A stretch of 64,000 bases of DNA from Phaeoceros laevis. Its lineage: Eukaryota; Anthocerotophyta; Anthocerotopsida; Notothyladales. The stretch covers positions 71,957-135,956 of the forward strand of contig JBNGIQ010009361.1 of assembly GCA_049999765.1 (NCBI GenBank). Direction: 5' to 3'. This document shows, piece by piece, positions 10,586 to 23,244 of this stretch. A program made the position numbers and the translations under genes. The notes under the pieces were generated by a model. That model was not told the DNA's origin, did not search any database, and saw only the letters and a list, made by a program, of their open reading frames with translations. Numbering within the stretch: position 1 is the first letter of the stretch; the number at the start of each line of letters is the position of its first letter.

Positions 10586-12579
10586 TCATAAGGAATTATT
10601 ATGCCTCCTCCTTCCTTCCGTAAGAGAACAGTCGTCCCTACTTTCAAACCAACGGAGACGAGTTCCAAGTTGGCCAAACTCGTGACCCAACGTGGAAGCA
10701 GTTCTTCTGCCTGGCCGAAGTATCGCCCGACTTTTGTCTTGAGAATGTTCAGAATAACAAGCTCTTCATCGTCACTACTGCTTTTAGAGGCTCGGATTTC
10801 TGCACACCTCCTGAAAAAGGTTAGGAATACGGCACTTGTTTCAGCGTCTAGTGGCTTGTCTACCACTGCTGCAAGTGCAAACAGCCAAACAGCACGTTCT
10901 TGTGGCAAGCCTGGAACAGAAACCTGGTGCATCAACAAAGCTGCCCGGGACACTCCATCTAGTCTAAGAAGTACTGCAAGCTCTGGTAGCAGAAGGCGCG
11001 TTAGATCCTCGGAGATGGGACTCACAGGGCCTGACACGTCATGTGTCCCCTCTCTGCCTTCCTGATCCAAGACGAGACTTGAATCCTTCCAACGGCTGTC
11101 AGCCACGTAGCTGTTAAAGCTCTGCTCAGCATCTTCAGCTGTAAGCAGATCATCAGCAAGCTCAACATGCCGGACACTCTCTTCTTGGTCAACAGCAGCC
11201 TCAACTTTGTGTGGCTTGCCTTCCATGTCTTTGTTGGCCATCTCGTCATTCCTTTCAGCCTCATCTTCTTCTACCATGTATTCTTCAACGTGCTATTAAG
11301 CACCCTGATACGTCTTGTCCTCCTCCAGTAGGTCGCTTGTTGTGCCTTCCTTGGTACTGGCCGCCATTCAATCCTTCTGCATTCAAAATGGTTTCTGTAG
11401 TTTCGTACACTGCAGCAACCCCCATCTCTCTTGCTTTATCTTCCACTAACTGTAGATCTTCGACCACTACGTGTGAGTCGTCATAGCTTCCTGTGCTAAG
11501 TGGAATGGAGCCAAAACATAATCTCTGCCACGCTGCCTTATTTTTAACAAACGGTAGGCTTGTTGGAACTTGGAACGACATCAGAGGGCACCCGAACACC
11601 TGCCAATCTCTGTAAACAATTTTTAAGCTTCTGCGTTAGTCATGTCCGAGAAAAAAAGCCCCAAGTATGAAAAACATATAACACATCAGCAATGGTTCGC
11701 AAACAAGGACTCACCAGTAAAAGATCTGAAAAGTCTGCCAGTAAAACTCTGTTTCCCACTCAGCTGAAGGCAGGAGCTCCGGAGCACATTGCTGGATTGA
11801 GGGGATTTCTGGCATATAGGGGGATTAAGCAGACGCAAACTTCTTCGGATAAATTCTTGCAACCTTGACCTTTGGACACTGAGCTGCCTCTCACCTGAGG
11901 AAATAATTGTAAGACCATCACGATTCTGAGGAAAAATTCAGAGACGTCCAGAATCCTGACATCCACATAACCCTGCGAAGGTACTCCCATCCATCCTGAG
12001 GAGGACCCGACTCAAAGTCAGGTTCCCCTTGGACCACGAAAGCTCGAGGCTGGAAACTCTCGTCATCACTCTCACTGTCAGCATACACGTCGTCTTCCTC
12101 CACACGCTCCACGTTCGCGTGAACCAAGTTCTCGAGCTTGGTGCCACATGCAACAGGCTCATAGCTGAGCTCATTTCCAGCGTCCTCCTTCCCACACCAT
12201 GTTACACCTGCGCACAAAGCAAGCCCAACATTCAAGAAGATGTCATCCTGCTTTCCTTCAAATCGAAATTCCAAGTCCCTCACACACGACAGATGCTCCG
12301 GAACCATGAAACCTAACAAGCAAGAACCAGCCGCGAACCCGTCTGTCTAACGTTGCGCTTCTTAGGAGGTGTGACTGCAGTTTGCTCCACGTCCAGCTCG
12401 CCAAGCTTCGGAGCCACAGGGCCCAGATCCTCGGGCACGCGATTCCAGAATGCCAGAGAATTGGCAACAGCCTGCTCTCGCAGAGCGAGGAGCTCTCCTC
12501 TTCCGTACCGAACCCGTTGGGTGTTGAACGTGAGGAGGCTTGCAAGTCCCCTACCGCACCCGACGCTGGTGTAGGTCAC
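10586..12579 (-). CDS. GEMIN2/SIP1-like SMN-complex protein, apparently damaged
   Basis: Seen on the minus strand: a first region with RYGRGELLALREQ, then an exon with the GEMIN2 hallmark GEPDFESGPPQDGWEYLRR (about 12030-11975), an exon beginning AAQCPKVKVARIYPKKF, an exon at about 11599-11310, and a last exon with LFALAAVVDKPLDAETSA and VGRYFGQ. Known: GEMIN2 helps load Sm proteins onto snRNA. Odd: in the KKFASA..PYMPEIPSI exon there is an in-frame TAA (11825-11827), and WETEF to LADFSDLL needs one extra base near 11744. Both lie in the most conserved part. The last exon has no stop before the P450 and stays open antisense to it down to 9922, so the 3' end is uncertain and the lower bound given is arbitrary. 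Either a decaying copy or two assembly errors. Confidence 0.75.
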
Positions 12580-13249
12580 AACTGGTGTGTGAAGATCCTG
12601 GATGTGGATGCCAGGCTTCTTGCCCGAGACAAGGATTTGGAGGAAAATAGGTTGACTTCAGCCCAGCGATAACGCTAACCGCCCGAGCAGGGTAGATCAT
12701 GGAGATTCTGTTTCGCTTGAATCGCACGTAACCGAGGTTCTTGTTCTGCTTCTGCAGATACCATCACGAAGATATACCTTCAGACTCTGGCCGAGGATGA
12801 TGACAAGGAGACAGTAGCCCAGGCTTGTCCCAGCACTGTCGACGTCATCAAGTCAGTCCATGTCATGCCGCATTTTGGAACCATCTGCCTGGACCTGCCT
12901 AGTGCTTCGGAAGCGTAGGCAGAGAGAGGCACACGACGCATCACTCGAGTAATCAGTTTTGTAGGAGACATCCACTCCAAGGGTTTCAACTTTCAACCCA
13001 GGCACGAGGCAGCCGGAAGGGGCCTCCAAGGGCTCCACCCATACATCTCGACACCACACCATCTTGCGACAAGCTAGAGGGAAAGGGATAAGGATATTGC
13101 TGGTTTCGGTACACTAGACTACTACGAGCTACGAGTGTGTGTCATTTCGTGGTGTGGTCCCCTGGTCCGTCTGTGATCCTAGCCCTAACTCCGAACAAGC
13201 ACTACCGGCAACATCAATTCACGGTGCCGAAGTCGAGCTTCTGGCCTGG

Positions 13250-13696
13250 ATGGCTTCGCTTGCCCTGGCATGTGGCCCCTCGGCCGCTTCGGCTCCTTCC
13301 ACTTCCGGATCGACTAGAATTCACGCATCTAGAGGCTGCAGCAGCTCAGGCAGGCCCTTCGTAGCTTTCTCTGCTAAGGTTGGTGGCAAAGATGCCAGGT
13401 GTGTGTCGAGTGTTGAGTGTTGTGGACAGAAAGGTGTTCGGGCGATGGCGCCTGACGAGGAGAAGATGACCAGGAGGTCACCTCTTGACTTCCCTGTGGA
13501 GTGGGACAGACCTCAACCAGGACGGCGGCCCGATATTGTTCCACAATTCACTCCGATGAAGACTCCGATGCCTCAACCTCTTCCGTGTGACCCTCCAGAA
13601 GAGGACGAGGAAGAAGAGGAGAAGAAGGACCCTGAAGAAGATCCTGAAAAGGAGCAGCCAGAGAAGCCTCAGAAACCTCCTCCGACTGGTTTTTGA
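13250..13696 (+). CDS. small acidic protein with probable plastid transit peptide
   Basis: Single exon, about 148 aa from the Met at 13250; an in-frame Met at 13139 would add 37 aa, but the MASLALACGPSAAS start looks like a transit peptide (Ser/Ala-rich, no acidic residues for about 40 aa). The mature part has TRRSPLDFPVEWDRPQPGRRP, PQFTPMKTPMPQPLPCDPP, then a Glu/Asp-rich tract and a Pro/Lys end. I recall a conserved but uncharacterised land-plant protein with a similar SPLxFPxEW...TPMKTPxP core, without certainty. No catalytic motif is visible. Function is unknown; plastid location is inferred from the leader only. Confidence 0.6.
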   Translation: MASLALACGPSAASAPSTSGSTRIHASRGCSSSGRPFVAFSAKVGGKDARCVSSVECCGQKGVRAMAPDEEKMTRRSPLDFPVEWDRPQPGRRPDIVPQFTPMKTPMPQPLPCDPPEEDEEEEEKKDPEEDPEKEQPEKPQKPPPTGF

Positions 13697-13699
13697 AGA

Positions 13700-16584
13700 G
13701 TAGAACTGGAACTTTAGGCCTTTAAGAGGATGCTCCTTCGGCGTACTACAGGTCAAGGAGCCCTGAAGATAACGCCAAGCTAAGCATGGATTCTTAGCCA
13801 GCGACTTCTCTAAATTTTGCTCCTCCTTATAGACTCGTTACTACTTTCTAGCACAGAACACTGTAGCTGTTCACATGAATTTTCAAATGTGTTGCTAAGA
13901 CGATGGCAATGCTGGCTCAAGCGTTTGCAGTGTTTATCTCTATCCAATATCTAGGTTACGGCTTGTTGTGAAGCCCAGGTCTCCGCAGTTTGCTATCCTT
14001 ATATGAGTTGTGGCCTCATTTTCAACTTGCGCTTTTCTGGATGATTGAGATCTACGGGAGCTGTCTAACCTTACAATGGCTCTGTAGTGCTTGGCACTTG
14101 TTTAAAACCTGGTAGTCGACCTACAGGTATACACTTAGCTTGGCTCCAGACGCTTGCACTCTCCAGGTCCACAACCACAGGGGAAGGCGCACGAGAGGAT
14201 GCCTCAGAATTTCCTGGCTGTTCACCTGTAAGTATGAAGGCAGGGGAATTGTTAAATCTTGTCACAGCAGGTGGAGTTGGACGAGCTGCAGTGGCAATCA
14301 GTGCCCTGCCCATGGTGATATTGTGGTAGTCACTGTTTGTTCCTGTGCTCTTCATAAATGCCTTGCAGCAAGGATAGACATTACTGAACGTGACAGTAGG
14401 TTGACCATGAAAGCTAGTTGATTTGTGGCAGAATGCAGGTCGTGCTCCAAATGACTATATCAACCGACTTGGTTAGGATGCAATCCTAGAAGTATTGCAG
14501 TACAAGAAGTATGAAGCCCTTTCCCCAGGGCAAGACAGCCACTGCACAAGGAACAAGCAGTTCAATCCTTGATCCTACGAAAGGTCTGCTTCAGTGGTTA
14601 CAGCCGTTGGACAGGCCTGCCTCTTCTCCTCCACCACCACCTCCTCCTCCTCCTGTGCCTTTCACCATCATCTCTCCATCCCCCACGAATGTCCTTCTCA
14701 AGCAGCTCCAGCTCCAGCTCCAGTTTGGATTCCTTTGGTGCTTCTATGTCATCGATGCCACCATCACTGCCAAGTGCATCATCACCGTCCGTAGTGACTT
14801 TCCATCCTGTGGTCCTGACAATTGGGATAGTTCTACTAAGGAAAAGAGGGATGCACGGGGACAAGTAGGGAGTGAAGGGCTCCTGTGTTTCAGGAGTGCA
14901 ACTCGTGAACCGCAGCGGTTTGCGGCAGATTGTGGGTTACAGGTACATACGTCCCTAGGAAAGGACGAAGGAGAGATGTGGCTGGTTTGCAACCTAATTC
15001 AGTGAAGTTATATTCTGCTAACTGCACTGTTAGGACCTGATCTGTCTGTTTGTGAAGGTCTCTCTGTACCTTCTCTTTTTGCTTTTCGCAATGTTCACAA
15101 TGCAATTGCTTCCTTAACTATAATACTAATTTGGCACTTGATCGTCCTAGGATACACTACCAGCACGGCGTTGCAGATGGGGTTGTGAATATGTGTTTAT
15201 TGTGGATGCATTGAGCATTATCTGCCAGTCAATTTCTCCAGGCAGCCCACCATTACCTGTGCCTCTTGCATGTATGGATGCGTAAGCGAACTATAGGCTG
15301 CCAGAAGTTGGTCTGAGGTTTCCATTCCAGATATCCACTAGTATTGAAATTGCATGCACTCTCTGAGTGGCATTTGTGTCTGTCGCGGAAGCAAACTCTG
15401 TTGCTGTCTCTCTTCGTTTGCAGGTCTGGTGAGCAATTTTTTTGATGTGGAGGCATCTAACAATCTCTAACCACTCCTAAATTCTCCTAGAATTGCAAGA
15501 GTAGGGTCATGATTCACTTACTTTTTACATATCCGGCCGGAATAGCAAGACAGAAATTGTGGGCAGACCAACTTATGTAGGTGGCAAGGTTACGTTAGTT
15601 TGTTCAAACGTCCACATTTTATCATCCAAACCGCCACAGCTCCCGCCACCAGCTAAAAATGACGTGTGTATTGGTGCCCGTCTCCTCAAGTCCTCATCGC
15701 CGGTAACCCCTCTCTTTCAAGTGCCTCTTTCAAATCCTCATTCAGTCACTAGCTGTGTCAACACCTAGTCAAAGTAAGCATGCCTCTGGAAAAGCGTGTC
15801 ATCCCTGGCACGTTGGCCCGTTCTGGGACGGCAGCTCGGAGATCAGAGCGAGCCAGCGGCTGGCGGCCCTGGCGATGGAGGGTCGACGGATGTAAAAATC
15901 GGATGAAGTGCACTAACTGTAGACTATAAGTGGAGTCAGTGGACTTGTAGTAGCCAAACCAGCTACGGTAATACATAACATCGACGCTAATAGCGTGTCA
16001 GGCCTACTTTTATTAGAACCTAAATCCCTTGAAGCGGTGCAGCGTCCGGTCGGGACGGGGCGAAATGGTTATCGCTGGGGCGAAACGTACTGGTGCCTTG
16101 TTTTGCCACTCGACCGGCTCTGATGCTGCTCGGCTGTGGTGCTGCTGTCGTTGCCTCTGCTTCCGGGCCGTTGCCATCTCCGCGGCATCTTCTGCCCTCA
16201 GCTGCCGACGGCCCCGCGCAGCTGCCCCTGCCCAGTCTTCGGGCCGCATTGCGTTCTTCTGAGAGCACTCACCTGTTTATTCCGTAAGATTTAATGCTCC
16301 AACCGGCCACGACAGCGGGGACGGCTGTCTTGCCGGAAACAGGCAAGGACTGCGTAAACAGGGCACCCGCTCGCGCAGAATGATCGACTTGAAGTTGGCT
16401 AGGAAGCGTGGTTGGGGCCCTTCTTGTTGCTGAAGCAGGGTCTGGTGGGAGGATCAGGCCACTTAGACCGAATAGCTCAGCAAATGATGTCCTGGGAGGT
16501 GAAGCTGAATCCTAGTGTAGAATCGGCTGAACTTGTTAACACAACCTGAGGGGCCGGCGGAGGGGGTGAATCAAGGGATAAACA
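13700..16584. other. unassigned stretch, weak coding hints only
   Basis: There are short open stretches, such as a Pro-rich then Ser-rich segment at about 14511-15005 and a possible exon at about 14140-14325 ending near a gtaagt-like site. I could not link them into a credible gene or recognise a family. The CT-rich codons at 14620-14720 open all forward frames (poly-Pro in one, poly-Ser in another), which is typical of low-complexity DNA. The 16020-16260 stretch is open on both strands because it is GC-rich. Confidence 0.35.
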
Positions 16585-19500
16585 ATGATAGAGCAGCTCG
16601 TCAACTTCGTAATTCGCCCGCCGAGGTTCGACACTCTGCTTTTCCTGTAATTAGCGTTTCTGAAAATGCTGTGAGAGTTTTGCCTGACACCTCGCTCTAC
16701 CAGATGGAGTGCCTAGCATCTTGGGCTCTCCTGATCTACAAGCTTGTAACGGATTCTTAATGAAGTTGTCTGATTGCTTGCGGCAGAGTAAGTGTTCTAG
16801 GTTACTGCGGTTCAGTGTATCTTCACATGCTGTAGCTTCTCAGTCACAGTGCAGTTACTGAGTATATCCAATTTTCCGGCCCCCCTCCCAAATCTGACAA
16901 TTATGTCCCACTTGACTGTGTTAAGTACTGTGTATAGTCGGCAATTTGGAGTTGCCAGCGTGTAGTTAGAAGGGAAACACATGGCTTTGGTGATGCAGCT
17001 TCAGCTTCTTCTTTGTGCGTTCTTCTGCTGAGCAAGAGAATTGGGTTGGTCAAGCATTTTGACACCCGTTGTTTGTTGTGGTTCAGGGCGGACTACAGCA
17101 TCGATCGGGACCTGCTGGAACCAGAGTTTGTGCTTAAGGGTCGTAAATATGCACGTACAGACCTTGAGGTCCGTGTTTCGAGATTGTGTCTCGACCAACT
17201 CTGGATCACGCTTGTAGCTAGCTATTCCTGTGCTGAATCATGTGCTAAGTGGCATCTGTTGTCTTATTTCGCATAGGTCACGAACAGCAGGGGTCATGTG
17301 CTGCAGTGCAGCCACTATGTGCCCCATGCTATTGCAGAAGATGCATCTCTTCCTTGCGTTATTTATTGTCATGGGAACAGGTGAGTGTTGGTATTTATAT
17401 CAGATTCTGTCCATGCACTTCAGTAAGTGCATGATGTGAACTGACCTCTCCAACATTCCTCTGCAGTGGATGCCGTGCAGATGCTAATGAAGCAGCTATC
17501 ATCCTGTTGCCGTCCAATATAACAGTATTCACCCTCGACTTCTCTGGTTCGGGTCTTTCAGAAGGGGATTATGTGAGCCTCGGCTGGAATGAGGTAGTGG
17601 ACTCATTGGCTTGTCTCTGCCTGCTTCGCTTATCTTGAATCCCTTTCTAGTAAGAAGCTTGTGTCTCTTTGCATTACGGGGGCATTCTTCAAAGTTTGAT
17701 TTGCCCTGTGGCCCTTCTTTGTTTTCAGACGGACGATTTGAAGGCAGTTGTCAGCTATCTTCGTACAAATAAGCAAGTTTCTCGGATTGGGCTATGGGGT
17801 CGCTCAATGGGGGCTGTCACCAGGTTTGTCTCCATGGTGATGCAGAGTGCGTGGATCCTGGTACTTTTTACGGTTCTAAACAGCTCAAGTATTGGCTCCC
17901 CAGGAATCTGAATGCCATGAAATTTGTATCTTATCTTGCAGTCTCATATATGGAGCACAAGACCCCTCCATCGCTGGCATGGTTCTGGATAGTCCTTTCG
18001 CAAGCCTTTCTGACCTTATGATGGAGCTTGTGGACGTATACAAAATCCGCATACCTAAATTCACTGTAAGAAAAGTTGGAACAATATTAACCTTGACCCC
18101 TGCTTTCCATTACAAAGAGTATCTTTACTCTCTATGTTCAGTTCAACAATGTCAGGGTTGTGACAAGCATCTTTCCATTCTAGGTCAAGATGGCTGTGCA
18201 GTATATGCGAAGAGAGATTCGAAAGAAAGCTCAGTTTGACATCATGGACCTTGATACTGTCAAGGTGCTTCAGTAGTTGGTTTTTTGTCGGAACTACTGT
18301 GTAGTCACTATGCCGTTGGCCTCTTTTACTGATCGTTCTGCCGTTTTCAGGTGGCTGCAAACTCGTTCATCCCCGCTCTTTTTGGCCATGCCACAGATGA
18401 TGTATTTATTCAACCTCGTCATTCTGATGTGATCTTCAAGGCTTATGCTGTAAGCAGTTCTGTTCTATGTAGCCTTGACCTGGAGCCCACCTGCTTTTTT
18501 GAGTGCCTGATGGATGAGTGCTCTGATAACTTTGTTCCCAGGGTGACAAAAATATCATAAAGTTTGAAGGTGACCACAATTCTCCTAGGCCACCATTTTA
18601 TTATGACTCGATAACTATCTTCTTCTACAATGTTCTGCGCCCGCCCGACAATCCTGTTGCTGAAAGCTCTCATGAGGATCTTTTCTATGACATGGACAGC
18701 ATGAGCATTCACGAGCACATTGATCAGGTCCACAATCTAGAATGTTGAGTTTTGTCGAGTGCAAACAGGTACTTGGTGGTTGGAGAGTGTCTTTGACAGT
18801 AGGAGTGGTGTGTATGGCAGCAAGTGCTTATGGAGATAATGGGTGCTATGAGGCCCTCACCTGGTGCCTCGTCAACTTCCCCTCCAATTCTCCAAAATTC
18901 ACCAGGTAATTGTGTATACAGTCGGGTGTGATGATCAATGAGTAAGTTGCATGTGCCTGTGTTGTTTTAAACTTCCTGTGGTATGGCATTTGTATGCAGG
19001 CACGGAATCGACAGAAGAAGCCCTTGAGCATACTCGTTCCAGATGGCAGATGAGCCGAACTGAGGTAGAACCTTCACATTTTGTGTATACCCTGCCTGAT
19101 CAACCCCTGAGCTCTTGTGCTACTTTCAAGTGCTGGGCCGGCCACTATAATCTTGTAGTGTGCATTGGATGAACTAGTCAAGGAGGCAAGGGCAAGCTAA
19201 ATTGTTTCCTTGTCAAGGTGCAGGTCTTGTCGAGGTAACAATCTCATGTCCTTCTGCAGGTGCCGGCTGATCTAGCAGATGAGCCAGATGATCTTTCAGT
19301 CCTCTTAAACAGAGGAGGATACAGAAAGACAAGCTGTCAAGCTTTTGCGTCTACTTCTCGTACCGAGGTATTCATTGCTTCTTAGAGATCTGTACGTTTA
19401 CAGTTTGTGCTGGTGTTCCTGGTTACAGATCACATAAGTTGACAAAGGTACGTGTCAATCAGAATGGCAACAGTCGACAACAACAACTGCCTCAAGAAGA

Positions 19501-20115
19501 AGAGCAGAGCTGTCATGAGAAAGCAGTCCTTGCAGGGGATGCGCCTCTGCCGTGCAGTGAACAGGAAGTGTACAGATTGTATCCCCCTGTGAATGGTTTC
19601 GCTGAGCCATGGGCACTAGATTCAGGCAGAACGTCCGATAGTTCTCAAGATGCAGACTACTTTGCACACTTCCCTTCAAATGCAGATGATGAGGAAAGGG
19701 TGGGTAGCAAATCGGACGTCCCAGTTATTTCTGTTCGTGTCATTCATCTCATGGGAGCGGTTTCTCTCCCTTTGTTTCCTCATTCTAAGGAGTGTGAACT
19801 TACGTGCTGTGACAGATGATTATGGAAGCCATTGCAGCGTCTTTGCACGAGGCAGAGACCCAGAACGCAGATAGTTCTGGTGATGGGGTCACTGAAAATG
19901 AGGAGGGAAAAAATATGTACGTGAGCACAGATTCGCACTTGATTTCTCTTACCACAAAACAGGAGCAACAGAAAGGTGTACCCGACTCCGGCAGTTCAGT
20001 TGGAAGCTCCAGTGGAAGAAGTACTCCGACAAGCCAGCAGGAATCAAATGCAAGTCAACGCTGGAGAAGCTTGTTTGGGGCGTTGGGAAAGAGCAGGCGC
20101 AGTAACAGCAGATAG
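16585..20115 (+). CDS. alpha/beta hydrolase (ABHD17/Bem46-like) with C-terminal UIM-like motif
   Basis: Fourteen exons that join in phase: 16585-16625, 17087-17168, 17277-17380, 17467-17593, 17729-17823, 17942-18065, 18184-18264, 18351-18449, 18542-18727, 18821-18905, 19000-19064, 19260-19367, 19448-19699, 19816-20115; 582 aa. Seen: oxyanion motif YCHGNSG, nucleophile elbow GRSMGAVT, Asp in FGHATDD and His in EGDHNSPRP, so the Ser-Asp-His triad is complete. The start MIEQLVNFVIRPPR is typical of plant members. The last 250 residues are acidic, Ser/Gln-rich and probably disordered; DDEER|MIMEAIAASLHEAE across the last junction fits a ubiquitin-interacting motif. Known: family members are serine hydrolases, some acting on acylated proteins or lipids; substrate unknown here. 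Confidence 0.92.
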
Positions 20116-22047
20116 CAGGGGAAGGCTGGTGGATTTTCTTACTATTCTCAATTTGATGTCAGAGGAGTGTGGTGACTGTTAGGTCAGTCGTGCGTTCACA
20201 AACCTTGTAACATGTGATAGGGCAGTAGCGTAGCACCTTGGTCATCACCTTATGATGCAGGGAGACATTCTTTCCGAGATCCTAGCCAGCCAGCCAGGTT
20301 CCAGCGGCAGCACCCATTTTTTTATCTGCCTGGGCGGGTCTCAGACTTCATCAAATCTGAGATGCCCAGGCATTGTACAAGCAGCTATGTATTATTAGTG
20401 TAACCCTACTGTTTCTTTCCTGGAGAATTTTTTTAAGGTCTTGGTAGGTCACTCACTCACTGGTAATAGGAGTACAGTATGATGAGTCCTCTATGTGAAG
20501 TCCACAACTTAGTATGGGAGGCTCCCTCTGCAACCACCCGTTTCAAGCTCCAGCTTCTAGATTCTCTTGCAAATTTTGGATACTGTAATGCTGCAAAGCA
20601 GCGCTACTGGGCCAGAAAAGTTGGACTTGTTCTACTGGGAAGCCTCTGGCACAACTGTAAAGTAGAATTAAGCAGCCGCTTTTACCTGTGTAGATCTTCA
20701 CGGCCGGTGGCCTAGGAACAAGCTTTCAACTTAGAGGACCTCTGAATCGAAACGGCGAAAGGTTTCCGTCGTCCTGCTCGTGCCCAACACTTCCAGCAGA
20801 AATTGGCAAAATACCAATGTACGTTAGCTAGGCCTTCTGGCAGACGTTGCAATTGGGTACAGGCCTCTTCCTGCTCGGGGCCACACTAGTCTAGTTATCA
20901 AAGAGTTTACGCACCTTCCTGGATACTGGAGGAACGTGAAGCAAGAGGGCCCAAAAGCGGTGCACCCGCCCCTAGCAGGGCCCTACCTCCAATAGAGCCT
21001 CCCCGCCTCTAGGTCGTCCAATGAAATGCAACGTCAATTCTATGAAGTCATCCCTCCTTCGTGATTTCCTCCGGGGAGGCATCAACGTGGTGAGCAGGCC
21101 TGTACTGCAACCTGTACTACTTTCCTCTTGAACAGCATGACGTCAGAGATATATCCATTTAGTCAACGGGGAAGACAAGTAAAAGCTCGAAAATCTGAAA
21201 AAGGGCTAACCGAAGCTCTAATGCTTGAGGCTTAAGCTACAGGCGCACAATTCTCTTGTTTCCGGGATCCGGAAGAGCTCGTCAGATTTGTGCACAAAGC
21301 AACATACAAGAGGTCATCAATCGAAGACGTAAGGAAGCATGAGAGCGTGCAAGAACATATTAGGGAGATGGTTTACCAAACTTTGGAAAAGCTACAAGTC
21401 CCACACCCTGGCATAACAAAACAAAATACCATGAACTAGAAAATGTCAGGGCGGCGAAGTTCGAAGTACAAAGTACGAAGTACAAAGGCTGGCCGGGATA
21501 GCGTTGCAGGCTTGGCTTTAACGATTGCCCTCTGAGGATCGCGACGACGTTGTCAATGGTGGTGACGCCTGGCGTCGAATATCACCTGCGCTGCAGCACT
21601 AGGGCTCAGCTGCTGTACTTGCACCCGATGCTGGAGGATTTTTTGTTATATATGGGAGATTGCTGCGTCTTCCAGCCTGTGGCTACACCACAGATTGCTG
21701 TTAAAGCATTTAGCAGAAGCCCTTGCAAGCTGTGTTGCTCATAGCTCAGAGGAGCGTCCTCCAGCACCGCTCTCCAGCACCGTGCTCCAGAGGTAGCATC
21801 TTGCTGGTGTGGTAGGGAAGCTAGCTGAAATTTTCTGCATTCTTGTTTGGAACAATCTCGGATCTGTTTGCAAGCGCTGTTTTTTTTCAATTCATTGGCT
21901 TCTGGTTTTGCAGCCAGCTGGATTTGCAAGACTTCCCAGCCGTACCAGCAGCGGGATGAAGAGAGTGGAAAGGAATATGTGGATTTGATCAGGATTGGTT
22001 CGATTTCGAGATTGACCTCAGCTTTGATTGGTTGGGAGTTTGCGAGG
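20116..22047. other. intergenic, hydrolase to ZIP transporter
   Basis: I see no supported gene. The frame of the ZIP exon is open upstream to 21847, but that part is hydrophilic and lacks family features, so it is taken as 5' UTR or spurious. A short direct repeat of gaagtacaaagtac lies near 21463-21490. Confidence 0.4.
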
Positions 22048-23244
22048 ATGAGGAAGGCGAGGGCGGCCTGGATTGTTCTTCTAGCGCTGGTTCTGCTTCT
22101 TCAAGCTCTTGTGCCCCTGGCACAGGGCCATGGAGGTTCCCACGATGAAGGTGATGAGAATCCGGACGCGGGGAAGCCCAATCTGAGGGCCAAAAGCCTA
22201 ATTGTGGTCAAAGTGTGGTGCCTGATCATAGTGTTCTTTGCCACCTTCCTGGGTGGAATTTCCCCGTACTACTTGCGGTGGGATGAGTCTTTCCTAGTCC
22301 TCGGAACACAGTTTGCAGGAGGCGTCTTTCTGGCAACTGCATTGATCCATTTCCTGGCGGATGCAAATGCCACATTCCAGGATCACACCAGCAAGACGTA
22401 TCCCTTTGCTTTCATGCTGGCAACTGCTGGATATCTCTTGACCATGGTGGGAGACGTCGTGATACAAGGGGTATATGGCAGAGATGACGCAGCTGTGCAC
22501 AGGAGCGGGGATAAGGACCTTGAGACTTACGGAAAGGAAGGTATGGACAATCTGCTTTACTACTAACCATCTCGATTTTTTTTTCCCTGCTTTAGGACTG
22601 TGTTGCGATTGGTGTTGAACTATTTCCGCGGGCTGTCCAGCAGGGCAATTGACACACGAAGAACACCTCGTCAACGTGACACTGGTGAAGCAGACCTCGG
22701 TAGGGGACGCGGTGCTGTTGATTTTGGCACTCTGCTTCCACTCGGTCTTCGAAGGAATTGCCATCGGAGTCGCAGGTAAAAAAAGCTCGCTGAGTTGTTG
22801 GAAAGTTTTAAGACAAGTTATCAAATCCCTGCTCACACTTTGATGCGTGCAGCAAACGAGGCAGATGCTTGGAAGGCGCTCTGGACTGTCAGTTTGCATA
22901 AAATCTTCGCCGCCATTGCCATGGGGATTGCGCTTCTGCGGATTATACCCGACCGCCCTTTCCTATCTTGTGCTTTGTACTCCTTCGCATTTGCCATCTC
23001 CACTCCGGTTGGAGTAGCAATTGGTATCATTATCGACTCCACCACCGAGGGAACAACAGCTGACTGGATATACGGTATTTCCATGGGTTTGGCTTGTGGG
23101 GTCTTTATCTATGTAGCGATCAATCACCTTCTTGCAAAAGGGTACATCCCAAGGGAGAAGGTGAAAGTAAATACACCGTCTTACAAACTTCTTGCGGTCA
23201 CACTTGGTTGTGCTCTAATATCCGTCGTTCTAATATGGGACTAA
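22048..23244 (+). CDS. ZIP-family divalent metal transporter
   Basis: Three exons, in phase: 22048-22540, 22641-22775, 22853-23244; 339 aa. Seen: hydrophobic signal or first membrane segment (residues about 8-28), a His/Asp-rich loop [11 protein letters not shown], further membrane segments, and the ZIP core: [12 protein letters not shown] (TM4) and [13 protein letters not shown] (TM5), whose His/Glu residues form the metal site. The exon 2/3 junction lies between TM4 and TM5. Known: ZIPs carry Zn, Fe or Mn into the cytosol from outside or from vesicles. The variable loop between TM3 and TM4 is short, so metal choice cannot be guessed. The Met at 22048 precedes a good signal-like stretch and is preferred over 21847. 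A polyadenylation-like aataaa lies near 23455. A partial duplicate follows at 24055. Confidence 0.93.

Noticed and set aside
14511-15005. 164-codon forward frame with a poly-Pro run
   Set aside because: The Pro run comes from CT-rich repeats that are open in all forward frames; no flanking exon or domain supports it.
16013-16268. Overlapping open frames on both strands
   Set aside because: GC-rich DNA open in several frames, with no recognisable protein.
21847-22047. Upstream extension of the ZIP reading frame
   Set aside because: The added 67 residues are unlike ZIP N-termini; the Met at 22048 starts directly before a good signal/membrane segment.
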